From positions 248,001 through 312,000 of the forward strand of contig NZ_JFGS01000001.1 of assembly GCF_000740775.1 (NCBI RefSeq): a DNA stretch of 64,000 bases, written 5' to 3'. Source of the stretch: Haematobacter missouriensis (GTDB lineage Bacteria; Pseudomonadota; Alphaproteobacteria; Rhodobacterales; Rhodobacteraceae). Position numbers and translations under genes: made by a program. Below, piece by piece: positions 8,126-15,983 of the stretch (position 1 is the first letter of the stretch; every line of letters begins with the position of its first letter). The notes under the pieces are model-generated. The model searched no databases. It was given only the letters and a program-made list of their open reading frames with translations, and was not told where the DNA came from.

Positions 8126-9217
8126 ATGGACCATACCGTCACGGAAATTGCGGCTGCGCTGGACGCGCGGGTTGAAGGCGACGGCGAAATCCGGGTGTCC
8201 GGCGTCGCGGAGCCGCAGGAGGCGCGGGCAGATCAGCTCGCCGTCGCGATGGATCCGAAATACGCGGATGGGCTGCAGAAGGGTCATGCGCGCGCGGCGA
8301 TCCTTTGGGCGGATGCGGATTGGGAATCGCTAGGTCTGGACGCGGCGATTTTCGTCACGCGCCCGCGCTATGCCATGTCTCGGCTCACCGGCTACCTCGA
8401 TCCTGGCCCGGGAATCGAGCCGGGCATTCATCCGCTTGCCTATGTTCACCCCGAGGCGGAGATCGGGACTGACGCGGCCATCGGCCCGTTTGCATATATC
8501 GGGCGCGGCGTACGTATCGGCGCGCGGGCCCGGATTGCGCCGCAGGTATTCGTGGGCGAAGGCAGCGTGATCGGGGATGATGCGCTGCTGCAAGCGGGGG
8601 TCCGCATCGCGCATCGGGTCACCATAGGCGACCGGTTCATTGGCAATCCGGGTTGCGTGATTGGCGGTGACGGCTTCTCCTTCGTCACGCCCGAGAAATC
8701 AGGGGTGGAGGAAGTGCGTGAGACGCCCGGCCATCGTGGCGAGATCCATGCGCAGAAATGGACGCGCATCAGCTCCGTCGGCGGGGTGGAAATCGGCGAT
8801 GACGTGGAAGTCGGCTGCAATGCATGCGTGGATCGCGGCACAATCCGTGCCACGCGTGTCGGCAACGGCACGAAGATCGACAACCTCGTTCAGGTCGGCC
8901 ACAATTGCCAGATCGGGGAAGATTGTCTGCTCTGTGGCATGGTGGGCGTGGCGGGCTCGGTCAAGATCGGTAACCGAGTCGTGCTTGGCGGGGGCGTCGG
9001 CGTCAACGACAACATCTTCATCGGAGACGACGTGATCGCGGGCGGTGCCGCGCGCATCTTCACCAATGCACCTGCCGGGCGCGTGTTGATGGGTACTCCT
9101 GCCGTCAAGATGGAGACGCAGCTTGAGATCAACAAGGCTGTCCGTCGGCTGCCCAGAATGGCTCAACAGTTTGCGGACCTTCAGAAACGGGTTTCAAAGC
9201 TGGATGGCGGCGAGTAG
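8126..9217 (+). CDS. lpxD: UDP-3-O-acylglucosamine N-acyltransferase LpxD
   Basis: Transfers the amide-linked 3-hydroxy (or 3-oxo) acyl chain from ACP to UDP-3-O-acylglucosamine, the third step of lipid A synthesis. 363 residues. The N-terminal uridine-binding domain (1-100) is followed by left-handed beta-helix hexapeptide repeats (about 105-320) and a C-terminal helix (RRLPRMAQQFADLQKRV). The catalytic histidine lies in VGHNCQIGEDC. The ATG at 8126 is 8 nt after AGGGGGA; a TTG two codons earlier is possible. It is unusual that fabZ, lpxA and lpxB do not follow. Instead an ACP and a ketoacyl-ACP synthase follow closely, suggesting a dedicated acyl supply. Confidence 0.94.
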   Translation: MDHTVTEIAAALDARVEGDGEIRVSGVAEPQEARADQLAVAMDPKYADGLQKGHARAAILWADADWESLGLDAAIFVTRPRYAMSRLTGYLDPGPGIEPGIHPLAYVHPEAEIGTDAAIGPFAYIGRGVRIGARARIAPQVFVGEGSVIGDDALLQAGVRIAHRVTIGDRFIGNPGCVIGGDGFSFVTPEKSGVEEVRETPGHRGEIHAQKWTRISSVGGVEIGDDVEVGCNACVDRGTIRATRVGNGTKIDNLVQVGHNCQIGEDCLLCGMVGVAGSVKIGNRVVLGGGVGVNDNIFIGDDVIAGGAARIFTNAPAGRVLMGTPAVKMETQLEINKAVRRLPRMAQQFADLQKRVSKLDGGE

Positions 9218-9244
9218 AAAATCCCGGTTTTGAGGAGGATGCGC

Positions 9245-9514
9245 ATGTCTGACAAGGTTCGGGATACGGTTGTCGCTATCCTTGCAGAACAGGCGTTGCT
9301 GGCGCCATCGGAGGTCGCGCTGGAGAGTTCGCCCGCTGATCTGGGCATCGACAGCCTGGGGCTGGTTGAGGCTATCTTCGCCATAGAAGAGGCGTTTGAC
9401 ATCTCCGTTCCCTTCAACGCGAATGATCCGGATTCGAATGAATTCGATATCTCCTCTGTCGCTTCCGTGGTTGCGGCGGTGCGCGAGTTGGTTCGCATGC
9501 AGAAGACTGCATGA
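9245..9514 (+). CDS. Dedicated acyl carrier protein next to lpxD
   Basis: 89 residues, acidic, with the phosphopantetheine attachment motif GIDSLGLVEAIFAIEE (the Ser of DSL near residue 38). The start ATG at 9245 is six bases after a strong GAGGAGG; two earlier in-frame starts overlap the ribosome site and are unlikely. The sequence is more divergent and longer than housekeeping AcpP. It lies between lpxD (27 bp upstream) and a ketoacyl-ACP synthase (ATGA overlap downstream). It probably carries a specialised acyl chain, by analogy with AcpXL of rhizobia, although it is not recognisably AcpXL itself. The role is inferred. Confidence 0.88.
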   Translation: MSDKVRDTVVAILAEQALLAPSEVALESSPADLGIDSLGLVEAIFAIEEAFDISVPFNANDPDSNEFDISSVASVVAAVRELVRMQKTA

Positions 9515-10719
9515 ACCGCGTAGCGATCACCGGAGCAGGAACGATCAACGCGCTCGGCCATGATGTCGCTCAGACGCTGATGGCCTTTCGGGAGGGGCGC
9601 TCGGGGATCGGCCCGCTTTCCTTGCGCGACCAGGAACGGTTGTCCATCGGTATCGGCGGGCAGGTGCGTGACTGGGATCCCGAGACGATCTTCAATCGCC
9701 AGCAGATCGCCCTCTATGACCGTTTCACCCAGTTCACGCTGCTCGCGTCGGAGCAGGCGATAGAGCAGTGCGGGCTGGTATTCGAGGGCCAGCTTTCTCA
9801 TGAGGCCGGTGTCATTCTTGGCACCGCTGGTGGGGGCGTGAATACCTGGGACGAGAATTACCGGGCCGTCTATGAGGAGGGCAAGAACCGCGTTCATCCC
9901 TTCGTCGTCCCCAAGCTGATGAACAACGCAGCCGCCGCCCATGTATCGATGGAGTGGAACCTGAAGGGGCCGTCGTTCACGGTGGCCACGGCCTGTGCAT
10001 CCTCCAACCATGCGATGGGTACGGCTTTCTGGATGATCCGCTCCGGTGCCGCCCGGGCCATCGTCACGGGAGGCTCGGAATCCATGTTGTGCTTCGGCGG
10101 GATCAAGGCATGGGAAGGGTTGCGCGTGATGTCGAAAGACGCCTGCCGCCCGTTTTCCGCCAACCGCAGCGGCATGGTGCAGGGGGAGGGCGCGGCTGTC
10201 TTCGTCTTTGAAGAATATGAGCACGCGCGCCTGCGGGGTGCCGATATTCTTGCCGAAGTCATCGGGTTTTCAATGACTTCCGACGCGGCGGATATCGTCA
10301 TGCCCTCCAAGCACGGCGCGGAGCGGGCGATGCTGGGTGCCCTGCGCGATGCGCGACTGAACCCGGAGGACGTGGGCTATATCAACGCCCACGGCACCGG
10401 CACGGCCGCGAATGACAAGACGGAATGCGCGGCTGTCGCCGACGTCTTTGGCCATCACGCGGATCGGTTGATGATCTCCTCCACAAAATCCATGCACGGC
10501 CACCTTATCGGGGGCACGGGCGCCGTGGAACTTCTGGCCTGCATCATGGCGCTGCGGGACGGCATCATCGCGCCCACCATCGGCTATGAAGAGCCGGATC
10601 CGGAATGCGCGCTCGACGTGGTGCCGAATGTCGCGCGTGACGCGCAGGTGGACGTGGTGCTTTCCAACGCCTTCGCTTTCGGCGGCATGAATGCCGTTCT
10701 GGCGCTGCGGCGGGTCTGA
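9511..10719 (+). CDS. Beta-ketoacyl-ACP synthase, FabF-like
   Basis: Condenses malonyl-ACP with acyl-ACP to 3-oxoacyl-ACP. 402 residues with the complete Cys-His-His triad: C162 (ATACASSNHAMG), H295 (YINAHGTGTAAND) and H330 (STKSMHGHLIGGTGAVE). The glycine-rich C-terminus is also normal (NAFAFGGMNAVL). It is translationally coupled to the ACP gene by a four-base overlap. Its place after lpxD and a private ACP points to a lipid A-specific chain elongation role rather than bulk fatty acid synthesis, but that is inference. Polyketide-type KAS relatives are the main alternative. Confidence 0.9.
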   Translation: MNRVAITGAGTINALGHDVAQTLMAFREGRSGIGPLSLRDQERLSIGIGGQVRDWDPETIFNRQQIALYDRFTQFTLLASEQAIEQCGLVFEGQLSHEAGVILGTAGGGVNTWDENYRAVYEEGKNRVHPFVVPKLMNNAAAAHVSMEWNLKGPSFTVATACASSNHAMGTAFWMIRSGAARAIVTGGSESMLCFGGIKAWEGLRVMSKDACRPFSANRSGMVQGEGAAVFVFEEYEHARLRGADILAEVIGFSMTSDAADIVMPSKHGAERAMLGALRDARLNPEDVGYINAHGTGTAANDKTECAAVADVFGHHADRLMISSTKSMHGHLIGGTGAVELLACIMALRDGIIAPTIGYEEPDPECALDVVPNVARDAQVDVVLSNAFAFGGMNAVLALRRV

Positions 10720-10726
10720 AATGCGA

Positions 10727-10746
10727 CGGGCGCCCGAAGGCGCCCG
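10727..10746. terminator. Terminator hairpin between the KAS gene and ialB
   Basis: Perfect 8-bp stem CGGGCGCC/GGCGCCCG with a CGAA tetraloop, immediately after the KAS stop and before the convergent ialB stop. There is no T-run. Confidence 0.5.
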
Positions 10747-10769
10747 CGGATCAGCCGATAGGGGGCCGA

Positions 10770-11405
10770 TCACTGATTGTCAGCATTTGCCTTGTTCACG
10801 GCGTCATAGCCGGCGGTAAAACCCTTCAGCGAGACTTTCAGATTGACCTTGTGATCCGGCGCGGCGACGGGAACGATGGTTATCGTCGCGGCATTGCCCT
10901 TTTTCAGCGCGTCGACTTCGGCGGAGGTGAAGCCAACCCGCGCGATGCAGCCCACCGGAGCGCACCAGCCGAACGGATAGTGTTTCACCGGGGCGCTGTC
11001 GATCTGGAAGCTGACCTGCTGGGTGAGGAGTGTTTCCAGCGGTGTGATGATCGTCGCACCCGCAGCGGCCTGCTGGCCCGGAGGCAGCGCGAACAGGCTG
11101 AACTCAGCTACGTTGTTACCCTGCTCATCCTTCAGAAGCTGATAGAGCTGGCAGGGATCCTTCCCGTTGTCCGTCTTGACGCAGCGCATCTGCCAGTCGC
11201 CATAGGTCGCGGCGATGTAGGGCTGGTTGACAGCGGCATTCTCTGCACCGGTCACAAGTTGGTTGCTGGGGGCGGCTTGCTGCGCCGGAGCCGGAGCGGC
11301 CGGAGCGGGGGTTTGCGGCTGGGTCGCCGTGTCCTGCGCAAAAACGATCGCCGGGGCGAGCGCCACGGCTGCGGCAAGGGCAAGGCGCTTGGGCAAGTTC
11401 GACAT
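10770..11405 (-). CDS. Invasion-associated locus B (IalB) family secreted protein
   Basis: 211 residues. A Sec signal peptide (MSNLPKRLALAAAVALAPAIVFA) is followed by an Ala/Pro/Gln-rich linker (about 24-50) and an IalB domain. The domain features are YGDWQMRC, DPCQLYQ, FSLFALPPG, and WCAPVGCIARVGFT with paired cysteines. IalB was named in Bartonella, but the family is widespread in free-living alphaproteobacteria as periplasmic or outer-membrane-associated proteins of unsettled function. The gene has an unusually long leader containing a terminator-like hairpin. Confidence 0.85.
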   Translation of the reverse strand: MSNLPKRLALAAAVALAPAIVFAQDTATQPQTPAPAAPAPAQQAAPSNQLVTGAENAAVNQPYIAATYGDWQMRCVKTDNGKDPCQLYQLLKDEQGNNVAEFSLFALPPGQQAAAGATIITPLETLLTQQVSFQIDSAPVKHYPFGWCAPVGCIARVGFTSAEVDALKKGNAATITIVPVAAPDHKVNLKVSLKGFTAGYDAVNKANADNQ

Positions 11406-11510
11406 GAGACGTTCCGTTACTGGCTCGATCAGCGCGATCTATCACGGGCAGAGCGGTCTGTCAGGAAAAATCGGGGTATCGGCGGGTTTCGCACGGTGTT
11501 GTTTATGAAA

Positions 11511-11584
11511 GAAAAGGGGCTCCCGTTAGGAACCCCTCTCCTTTTCCCTGTCGAACCTCGGCCGACTTATTGAAGCTGACGCTA
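11511..11584 (-). ncRNA. Candidate short RNA or attenuated leader upstream of ialB
   Basis: On the minus strand, a -35 TTGACC (11607-11602) and a -10 TAGCGT (11584-11579) are spaced 17 bp. About 60 nt downstream is a hairpin (arms at 11529-11537 and 11515-11523, 9 bp with one mismatch, 5-nt loop) preceded by GGGAAAAGGAG and followed by TTTTCTTTC, the layout of an intrinsic terminator. The expected product is about 60 nt. It is either an independent small RNA or a prematurely terminated leader of ialB, whose start is about 105 nt further on. No Rfam family was recognised. Confidence 0.35.
11515..11537 (-). terminator. Intrinsic terminator-like hairpin in the ialB leader
   Basis: Read on the minus strand, GGGG-rich and CCCC-rich arms (AGGGGTTCC/GGAGCCCCT) enclose the loop TAACG and are followed by TTTTCTTTC. 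It lies upstream, not downstream, of ialB, which is the odd point. Confidence 0.5.
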
Positions 11585-11601
11585 CGAATTCGGGTTGAGC
11601 G

Positions 11602-11763
11602 GGTCAACGGTTTCGTCACGATCAGATGACGGATTTAGAGCATATGCACAAAATATATGCGCAATGCACAGCTCCTCCACAAAGATGAAATCCACTCTGT
11701 TGACGGGTGTTGAAGTAGTGCGCGAACCCGCTAGGCTCATGGCAGGCAGCGGGAGAAGCGGCA
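11602..11763. promoter_or_regulatory. AT-rich control region between ialB leader and yjgR-like gene
   Basis: A stretch of low GC for this genome. It contains the inverted repeat GCATAT (11640-11645) / ATATGC (11655-11660) with a 9-bp spacer and a nearby direct repeat (ATGCACA). A possible plus-strand promoter for the ATPase gene is TTGAAG (11710-11715) N16 TAGGCT (11732-11737). The palindrome may be an operator; the binding protein is unknown. Confidence 0.3.
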
Positions 11764-13290
11764 ATGAGCGATGCTATCTTTGTCGGTGGCGGGGGTGAGG
11801 AGCATGACCAGCCCCAGAGCCTTCTTCTGAAATACGGCAACCGGCACGGGTTGATCGCGGGCGCAACTGGGACGGGCAAGACAGTCACGCTCCAGATCCT
11901 CGCGGAGGGATTTTCCGATGCGGGCGTTCCCGTCATCATGGCCGATGTGAAGGGCGATCTTTCCGGTATCGCCTTTCCGGGTCGAGAGGACGCGCCCACG
12001 CATGCCGCGTTCACCGCCCGGGCCGCGCAGATCGGCTACACAGACTTCCACTACCGCGGTTATCCCGTCACCTTCTGGGATATCTTCGGGCGTAAGGGCC
12101 ACCCCCTCCGCACGACCGTGGCGGAGATGGGGCCGCTGCTGCTGTCGCGGCTGCTCGACCTCACCGAGGCGCAGGAGGGGGTGCTGAACATCGCTTTCCG
12201 TATCTCGGACGATGAAGGGTTGGCGCTGCTCGATCTCGCCGACCTGAAGGCGATGCTCCAGTTCCTGTCCGAGAATGCCACAGAGATTTCCGGCCGCTAC
12301 GGCAATGTCACAGCGGCTTCCGTCGGAGCGATCCAGCGGCGTCTGCTGGTGCTGGACAATGAAGGCGGGTCCAAATTGTTCGGGGAGCCGGCCCTTCAGC
12401 TGGCGGACCTTATGACGACTGCACCAGACGGTCGGGGGCAGATCAATATATTGGCGGCGGATCAGCTCATGAATTCGCCGCGGCTCTACGCGACTTTTCT
12501 GCTGTGGTTGCTGTCCGAATTGTTCGAGGAACTGCCCGAAATCGGTGACCCGGAAAAACCCCGGCTCGTGTTCTTCTTCGACGAGGCGCATCTGCTGTTT
12601 GACGATGCGCCCAAGGCGCTTGTGGCCAAGGTGGAGCAGGTGTCGCGCCTGATCCGGTCCAAGGGTGTCGGCGTGTATTTCATCACGCAGAACCCCGATG
12701 ATGTGCCGGAGACGATCCTCGGCCAGCTCGGCAACAGGGTGCAACACGCGCTTCGCGCCTTCACCGCCCGCGATCAGAAGGCCCTGCGCCGTGCGGCGGA
12801 GACTTACCGTCCCAACCCGCGCTTCGATACCGAAAGCGCGATCAAGGAAGTCGCCACGGGAGAGGCCGTCACCTCCTTTCTGGAGGCGAAGGGCGCGCCG
12901 GGGATGGTGGAACGCACGTTGATCCGCCCGCCGGTTTCTCGTCTGGGCGCGATTACGGAGGAGGAAAGGGCGGAGGTTCTGGCCGCTTCGCCGGTTGCGG
13001 GGAAATACGACCGCCTCATCGACCGGGAATCGGCAGCTGAAATTCTCGCGGCACGCTCTGCCAAGGCAGCGGAGTCACCCGGCCCGCAAGAGGATCGGGA
13101 GTTCAATTCGGGCCAGAGGTATGGTGGCTCGACCGCGGGACAGGGGCGCAAGACCTCTCCCGTTCCGCGGCGGAGCAACACCGACTCCGTCGTGGATGCC
13201 TTCGCCAAATCCTTTGCGCGCCAACTGGGCGGACGCTCGGGGCAGGCGTTGGTGCGGGGCATCCTGGGAGGGCTGTTCAAGGGGCGCTGA
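11764..13290 (+). CDS. DUF853/YjgR family HerA-like ATPase
   Basis: 508 residues of the HerA/FtsK superfamily, annotated as DUF853 or YjgR. Walker A GATGTGKT is at residues 33-40 and Walker B is LVFFFDEAHLLF near residue 270. A conserved arginine-containing ITQNPDDVPETILGQLGNR segment follows. The C-terminus (about 430-480) is low-complexity and polar, before a final basic helix. The biochemical role is unproven; relatives are assumed to be DNA-translocating ATPases. The ATG is preceded by GGGAGAAG at good spacing. It stands alone between ialB and bpt (convergent). Confidence 0.85.
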   Translation: MSDAIFVGGGGEEHDQPQSLLLKYGNRHGLIAGATGTGKTVTLQILAEGFSDAGVPVIMADVKGDLSGIAFPGREDAPTHAAFTARAAQIGYTDFHYRGYPVTFWDIFGRKGHPLRTTVAEMGPLLLSRLLDLTEAQEGVLNIAFRISDDEGLALLDLADLKAMLQFLSENATEISGRYGNVTAASVGAIQRRLLVLDNEGGSKLFGEPALQLADLMTTAPDGRGQINILAADQLMNSPRLYATFLLWLLSELFEELPEIGDPEKPRLVFFFDEAHLLFDDAPKALVAKVEQVSRLIRSKGVGVYFITQNPDDVPETILGQLGNRVQHALRAFTARDQKALRRAAETYRPNPRFDTESAIKEVATGEAVTSFLEAKGAPGMVERTLIRPPVSRLGAITEEERAEVLAASPVAGKYDRLIDRESAAEILAARSAKAAESPGPQEDREFNSGQRYGGSTAGQGRKTSPVPRRSNTDSVVDAFAKSFARQLGGRSGQALVRGILGGLFKGR

Positions 13291-13301
13291 AGAGCGCGCC
13301 C

Positions 13302-14138
13302 CTAGCCGCGGGTTGGCCGGGTATCAGGCAGGCTGATCTTGGCCACTTGCTCTGCGATCGGATCGACAGAGAGCGGGTGGGTATCGCTGCTGTAATCCTC
13401 GGGATTACCGATGGGCTGCCAGCGACCGCCAATATAGACCTCGAGCGCGTCGAAATTCGCCTTGTAGCCCATCTTCCGGCTGCCGGGCACCCAGTAGCCC
13501 AGATAGACATAGGGAAGACCCGCCTCCCGCGCGATTTCCACATGGTCGAGAATCACGAAAGTCCCAAGAGAATCGGAGATCCGTGTCGGTTCGTAGAAGG
13601 AATAAACCATCGATACCCCATCATCGAGGATATCGGTCAGGCAGACAGCGGTCAGCCTGCGGCGACGCTCTCCCGGCTCGGGATCGGCGGAATATTCTAC
13701 CAGCCGGGAGCGGATCGGCGTCTCCTCGATCATTGCGGCAAATTCCAGCACATCCATATCCGCCATGCCACCATCCGAATGACGACTGTCCAGATAACGG
13801 CGGAACAGAGCGAACTGCTCCTCCGTTGCCCATGGACTCGTGGCCTCGCGGCGCAGATCGGCGTTGCGGCGGAGCGCGCGCTTCTGGCTTTTCGACGGGG
13901 TGAAGTCAGCGACCCTGATCCGCGCGGAGTAGCAGGCGGAGCATTCTGTGCAGGAGGGGCGGTAAAGCACGTTCTGCGAGCGGCGGAAGCCCTGTTTCGA
14001 TAAAGCGTCGTTCAGACGCTCCGCCTGATCTCCCTGCAGCGCCGTAAACAATTTTCGCTCCATCCTGCCGTCCAGATAGGGGCAGGGTTGCGGGGCAGTG
14101 ACGTAGAACTGCGGAACGATCGGAAGCGTGTGGCGCAT
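13302..14138 (-). CDS. bpt: Aspartate/glutamate leucyltransferase Bpt (N-end rule)
   Basis: Transfers leucine from Leu-tRNA to N-terminal Asp or Glu, marking proteins for ClpSAP degradation. 278 residues, family length. The N-terminal ATE domain carries C19 (QPCPYLDGR) and the cluster C63/C66/C69 ([14 protein letters not shown]). The C-terminal GNAT-like half has YSFYEP and the very conserved [18 protein letters not shown]. Often annotated as arginyltransferase, but the bacterial Bpt subfamily transfers leucine. Confidence 0.93.
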   Translation of the reverse strand: MRHTLPIVPQFYVTAPQPCPYLDGRMERKLFTALQGDQAERLNDALSKQGFRRSQNVLYRPSCTECSACYSARIRVADFTPSKSQKRALRRNADLRREATSPWATEEQFALFRRYLDSRHSDGGMADMDVLEFAAMIEETPIRSRLVEYSADPEPGERRRRLTAVCLTDILDDGVSMVYSFYEPTRISDSLGTFVILDHVEIAREAGLPYVYLGYWVPGSRKMGYKANFDALEVYIGGRWQPIGNPEDYSSDTHPLSVDPIAEQVAKISLPDTRPTRG

Positions 14139-14244
14139 TTATTTGTCCATCGTCGGCTAGGTCGGCAAGCGTCAGGGGGAGTGCTGGCGTCGGCATCCGC
14201 CGGTAGCTGAACTGGTCTGATATGGGCCTTGCTCCAACGTTAAC

Positions 14245-14272
14245 AAGGCCCTTGGCAATCGCCAAGGGCCTT
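14245..14272. terminator. Terminator: perfect 12-bp hairpin after the RDD gene
   Basis: The arms AAGGCCCTTGGC (14245-14256) and GCCAAGGGCCTT (14261-14272) pair perfectly around a 4-nt loop. The hairpin lies 36 bp beyond the RDD-protein stop on the minus strand and upstream of bpt, so it separates the two minus-strand units. Confidence 0.7.
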
Positions 14273-14307
14273 CATGACTATCTTGCGACAGTCTTTGGGG
14301 GGAACGG

Positions 14308-14778
14308 TCAGAAGCGAGCAGCCCTGTTGATCGCCGCAGTGCCGAGCAGCATGTCCGTAAGGCTCTGTCCTTTGGGCGTTATCAACATCGTGGCGATGGA
14401 GATGAGCTGCGGAATGCCGAAGCTCCACGACACAGTATAGCCGAGGACGTGCAGGAACGCCGTCAACGCATCGAGCCGTTCGCCGCGGAAGGTGCGAAAC
14501 TCCAGCGAAACGAGTCGCTGTCCGATCGTCGCGGATTTGCGTGCCAGCCCGATCCAGCGGTAGAGAAAGGCCACCACCATATAGAGCCCCACGAGATAGA
14601 AGAGCGCGGTAAATGCGGTGAGAGGCACGAGGATAGCCGTGATGAGCGCGATGATTGCCACATCGACGCCCCAGGCGATGAAGCGCTTGACCGCCACGTC
14701 GCGGTAGAAGGCGCCCTCTGTCGCCGGATCGGGAAGGCCCCGCGCGAAGAAGGTGTCGTCGGTGCTGGTCATGGTCAT
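14308..14778 (-). CDS. RDD family membrane protein
   Basis: 156 residues with an RDD domain: the Arg-Asp pair region KRFIAWGVDVAIIALITAI at the first helix, a second hydrophobic segment (FTALFYLVGLYMVVAFLYRW), and the GQRLVSLEF motif. A third helix lies near the C-terminus. The family is a small membrane protein of unclear role; some members are Na+/H+ antiporters. Start uncertainty: the ATG two codons downstream (14772) has a better-spaced GACGAG. Confidence 0.85.
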   Translation of the reverse strand: MTMTSTDDTFFARGLPDPATEGAFYRDVAVKRFIAWGVDVAIIALITAILVPLTAFTALFYLVGLYMVVAFLYRWIGLARKSATIGQRLVSLEFRTFRGERLDALTAFLHVLGYTVSWSFGIPQLISIATMLITPKGQSLTDMLLGTAAINRAARF

Positions 14779-14826
14779 CTCGTCAATGGCTCCGGTTATG
14801 GGTTGGGGCCGCAGGAAGGACCGTGC

Positions 14827-14852
14827 GATGAAGGTCGCAGGCGACCTTCATC
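14827..14852. terminator. Terminator hairpin after the DUF2852 gene
   Basis: The arms GATGAAGGTCGC and GCGACCTTCATC are perfectly complementary with only AG between them (an effective 11-bp stem and 4-nt loop). It is 30 bp downstream of the DUF2852 stop on the minus strand and has no T-run. Confidence 0.6.
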
Positions 14853-14882
14853 TGGGTATTCCCGCCCGGTGAGGAAAGGGGC

Positions 14883-15305
14883 TCAGACGTTCTCGTTCTG
14901 CTCATCCTCGCGCGGGGCGCGGGCAACGCGGGCGCGTTCGTCCATGAACTGGTCGAACTCGGACTTGTCCTTGGCTTCGCGCAGGCGGGCGAGGAAGTCC
15001 TCGAACGCTTTCTGCTCATCCTCGAGCCGGCGCAGCGTATCTGCCTTGTAGGCGTCGAACGCAGTATTGCCCGAGGAACGGAAGCCGTAGCGATAGGCCG
15101 CATGCTTTTCGCGGATACGCTCACGGAAATTGTCGGCACCAGAACATCTGAACATGCGTTTGCTCCATATCATGTAAGCGAGAAGGGCAAGGCCCGCGGG
15201 CCAGAACAGGATGAAGCCGAGGATCATCGCGGCGATCCACGCGCCCTTGCCCCGTTGGTCGAGCCAGTCCCCGGCCGCAGAGGGCCAAGCGGTGATTGCC
15301 GTCAT
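14883..15305 (-). CDS. DUF2852 family protein
   Basis: 140 residues. One or two hydrophobic helices at 22-46 (AWIAAMILGFILFWPAGLALLAYMIW) are followed by a cytosolic charged helical region (about 65-130), probably coiled-coil, rich in Glu/Arg. The family is confined mostly to alphaproteobacteria and has no known function. The promoter is flanked by two near-identical 19-bp palindromes, so it appears to be under specific control. AGGAGA lies before the ATG. Confidence 0.85.
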   Translation of the reverse strand: MTAITAWPSAAGDWLDQRGKGAWIAAMILGFILFWPAGLALLAYMIWSKRMFRCSGADNFRERIREKHAAYRYGFRSSGNTAFDAYKADTLRRLEDEQKAFEDFLARLREAKDKSEFDQFMDERARVARAPREDEQNENV

Positions 15306-15323
15306 CTTCGGTCTCCTGTCTTG

Positions 15324-15342
15324 ATGTGAATGCTTTTCACAT
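15324..15342 (-). promoter_or_regulatory. Operator-like palindrome 1 at the DUF2852 transcription start
   Basis: Perfect inverted repeat ATGTGAA-N5-TTCACAT, sitting just downstream of the -10 element where transcription should begin. A regulator bound here would block initiation. Confidence 0.55.
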
Positions 15343-15347
15343 TGGGA

Positions 15348-15376
15348 AAGATCGTCACGCCACCCCTCCCGGTCAA
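15348..15376 (-). promoter_or_regulatory. Sigma-70-type promoter of the DUF2852 gene
   Basis: Minus-strand -35 TTGACC (15376-15371) and -10 GATCTT (15353-15348) separated by 17 bp. The predicted start lies near 15341, giving a leader of about 36 nt before the ATG. Confidence 0.5.
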
Positions 15377-15381
15377 GAGCT

Positions 15382-15400
15382 ATGTGAAACTAATTTACAT
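15382..15400 (-). promoter_or_regulatory. Operator-like palindrome 2 upstream of the DUF2852 -35
   Basis: ATGTGAA-N5-TTTACAT, identical in layout to palindrome 1 with one mismatch, centred 58 bp away from it. It lies directly upstream of the -35 hexamer. Confidence 0.5.
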
Positions 15401-15419
15401 TTAGCCCTTCACGCTGTCG

Positions 15420-15890
15420 TCAAAAGACGAAATCCGCGACTTCCGCTCCCGTGACCTGAGCCAATACCTCCGGATTGATGGCGAAGATGTGACGGGGCGT
15501 GCCGGCGGCGGCCCAGACCTGCTCGAACTCCATAAGGCGGGGGTCGAGGAAGCTCCGCACCGGCAGCAGATGCCCGACAGGCGATACGCCGCCGATGGCG
15601 AAGCCGGTCCGCTCCCGGATCAGCGCGGCATCGGCCTTGCCCAGCGGTTCACCGGCCAGGGAGGAAGCTTTCTCATCCGACACCCGGTTGCCGCCGGCGG
15701 TGAGGAACAGTAGCACCTCGCCGCTTTCCTCACCCCGGAAGATGATCGATTTGGCGATCTGGTCCGGTGTGCAGCCAGCGGCGGCAGCTGCCTGTTCGGC
15801 GGTGCGGGTCTCCGCTGCCATCTCCTTGACCTCCGTTGCCACTCCGGCGGCTTCGAGGGCGGCTACCACCCGCGCGAGGCTCTTGCTCAT
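15420..15890 (-). CDS. YbaK/EbsC family aminoacyl-tRNA deacylase
   Basis: 156 residues. YbaK-like proteins hydrolyse mischarged tRNA (Cys-tRNAPro, Ala-tRNAPro or similar). Visible conserved elements are the IAKSIIFR segment with the key lysine, LFLTAGGNRVSDEK, and the glycine-rich IGGVSPVGH. The start MSKSLARVV has GGGAGA upstream; a longer in-frame extension is not coding-like. Subtype (YbaK, ProXp-ala or other) cannot be settled by reading. Confidence 0.88.
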   Translation of the reverse strand: MSKSLARVVAALEAAGVATEVKEMAAETRTAEQAAAAAGCTPDQIAKSIIFRGEESGEVLLFLTAGGNRVSDEKASSLAGEPLGKADAALIRERTGFAIGGVSPVGHLLPVRSFLDPRLMEFEQVWAAAGTPRHIFAINPEVLAQVTGAEVADFVF

Positions 15891-15983
15891 GACTGTCTCC
15901 CTTTGTGTCGCGCGACTATCACCGCCTCCACCCGCTCCCACAAGCCGGTTGACCCGGACCGGTCGCCGAAGCACCTTCGCGCC

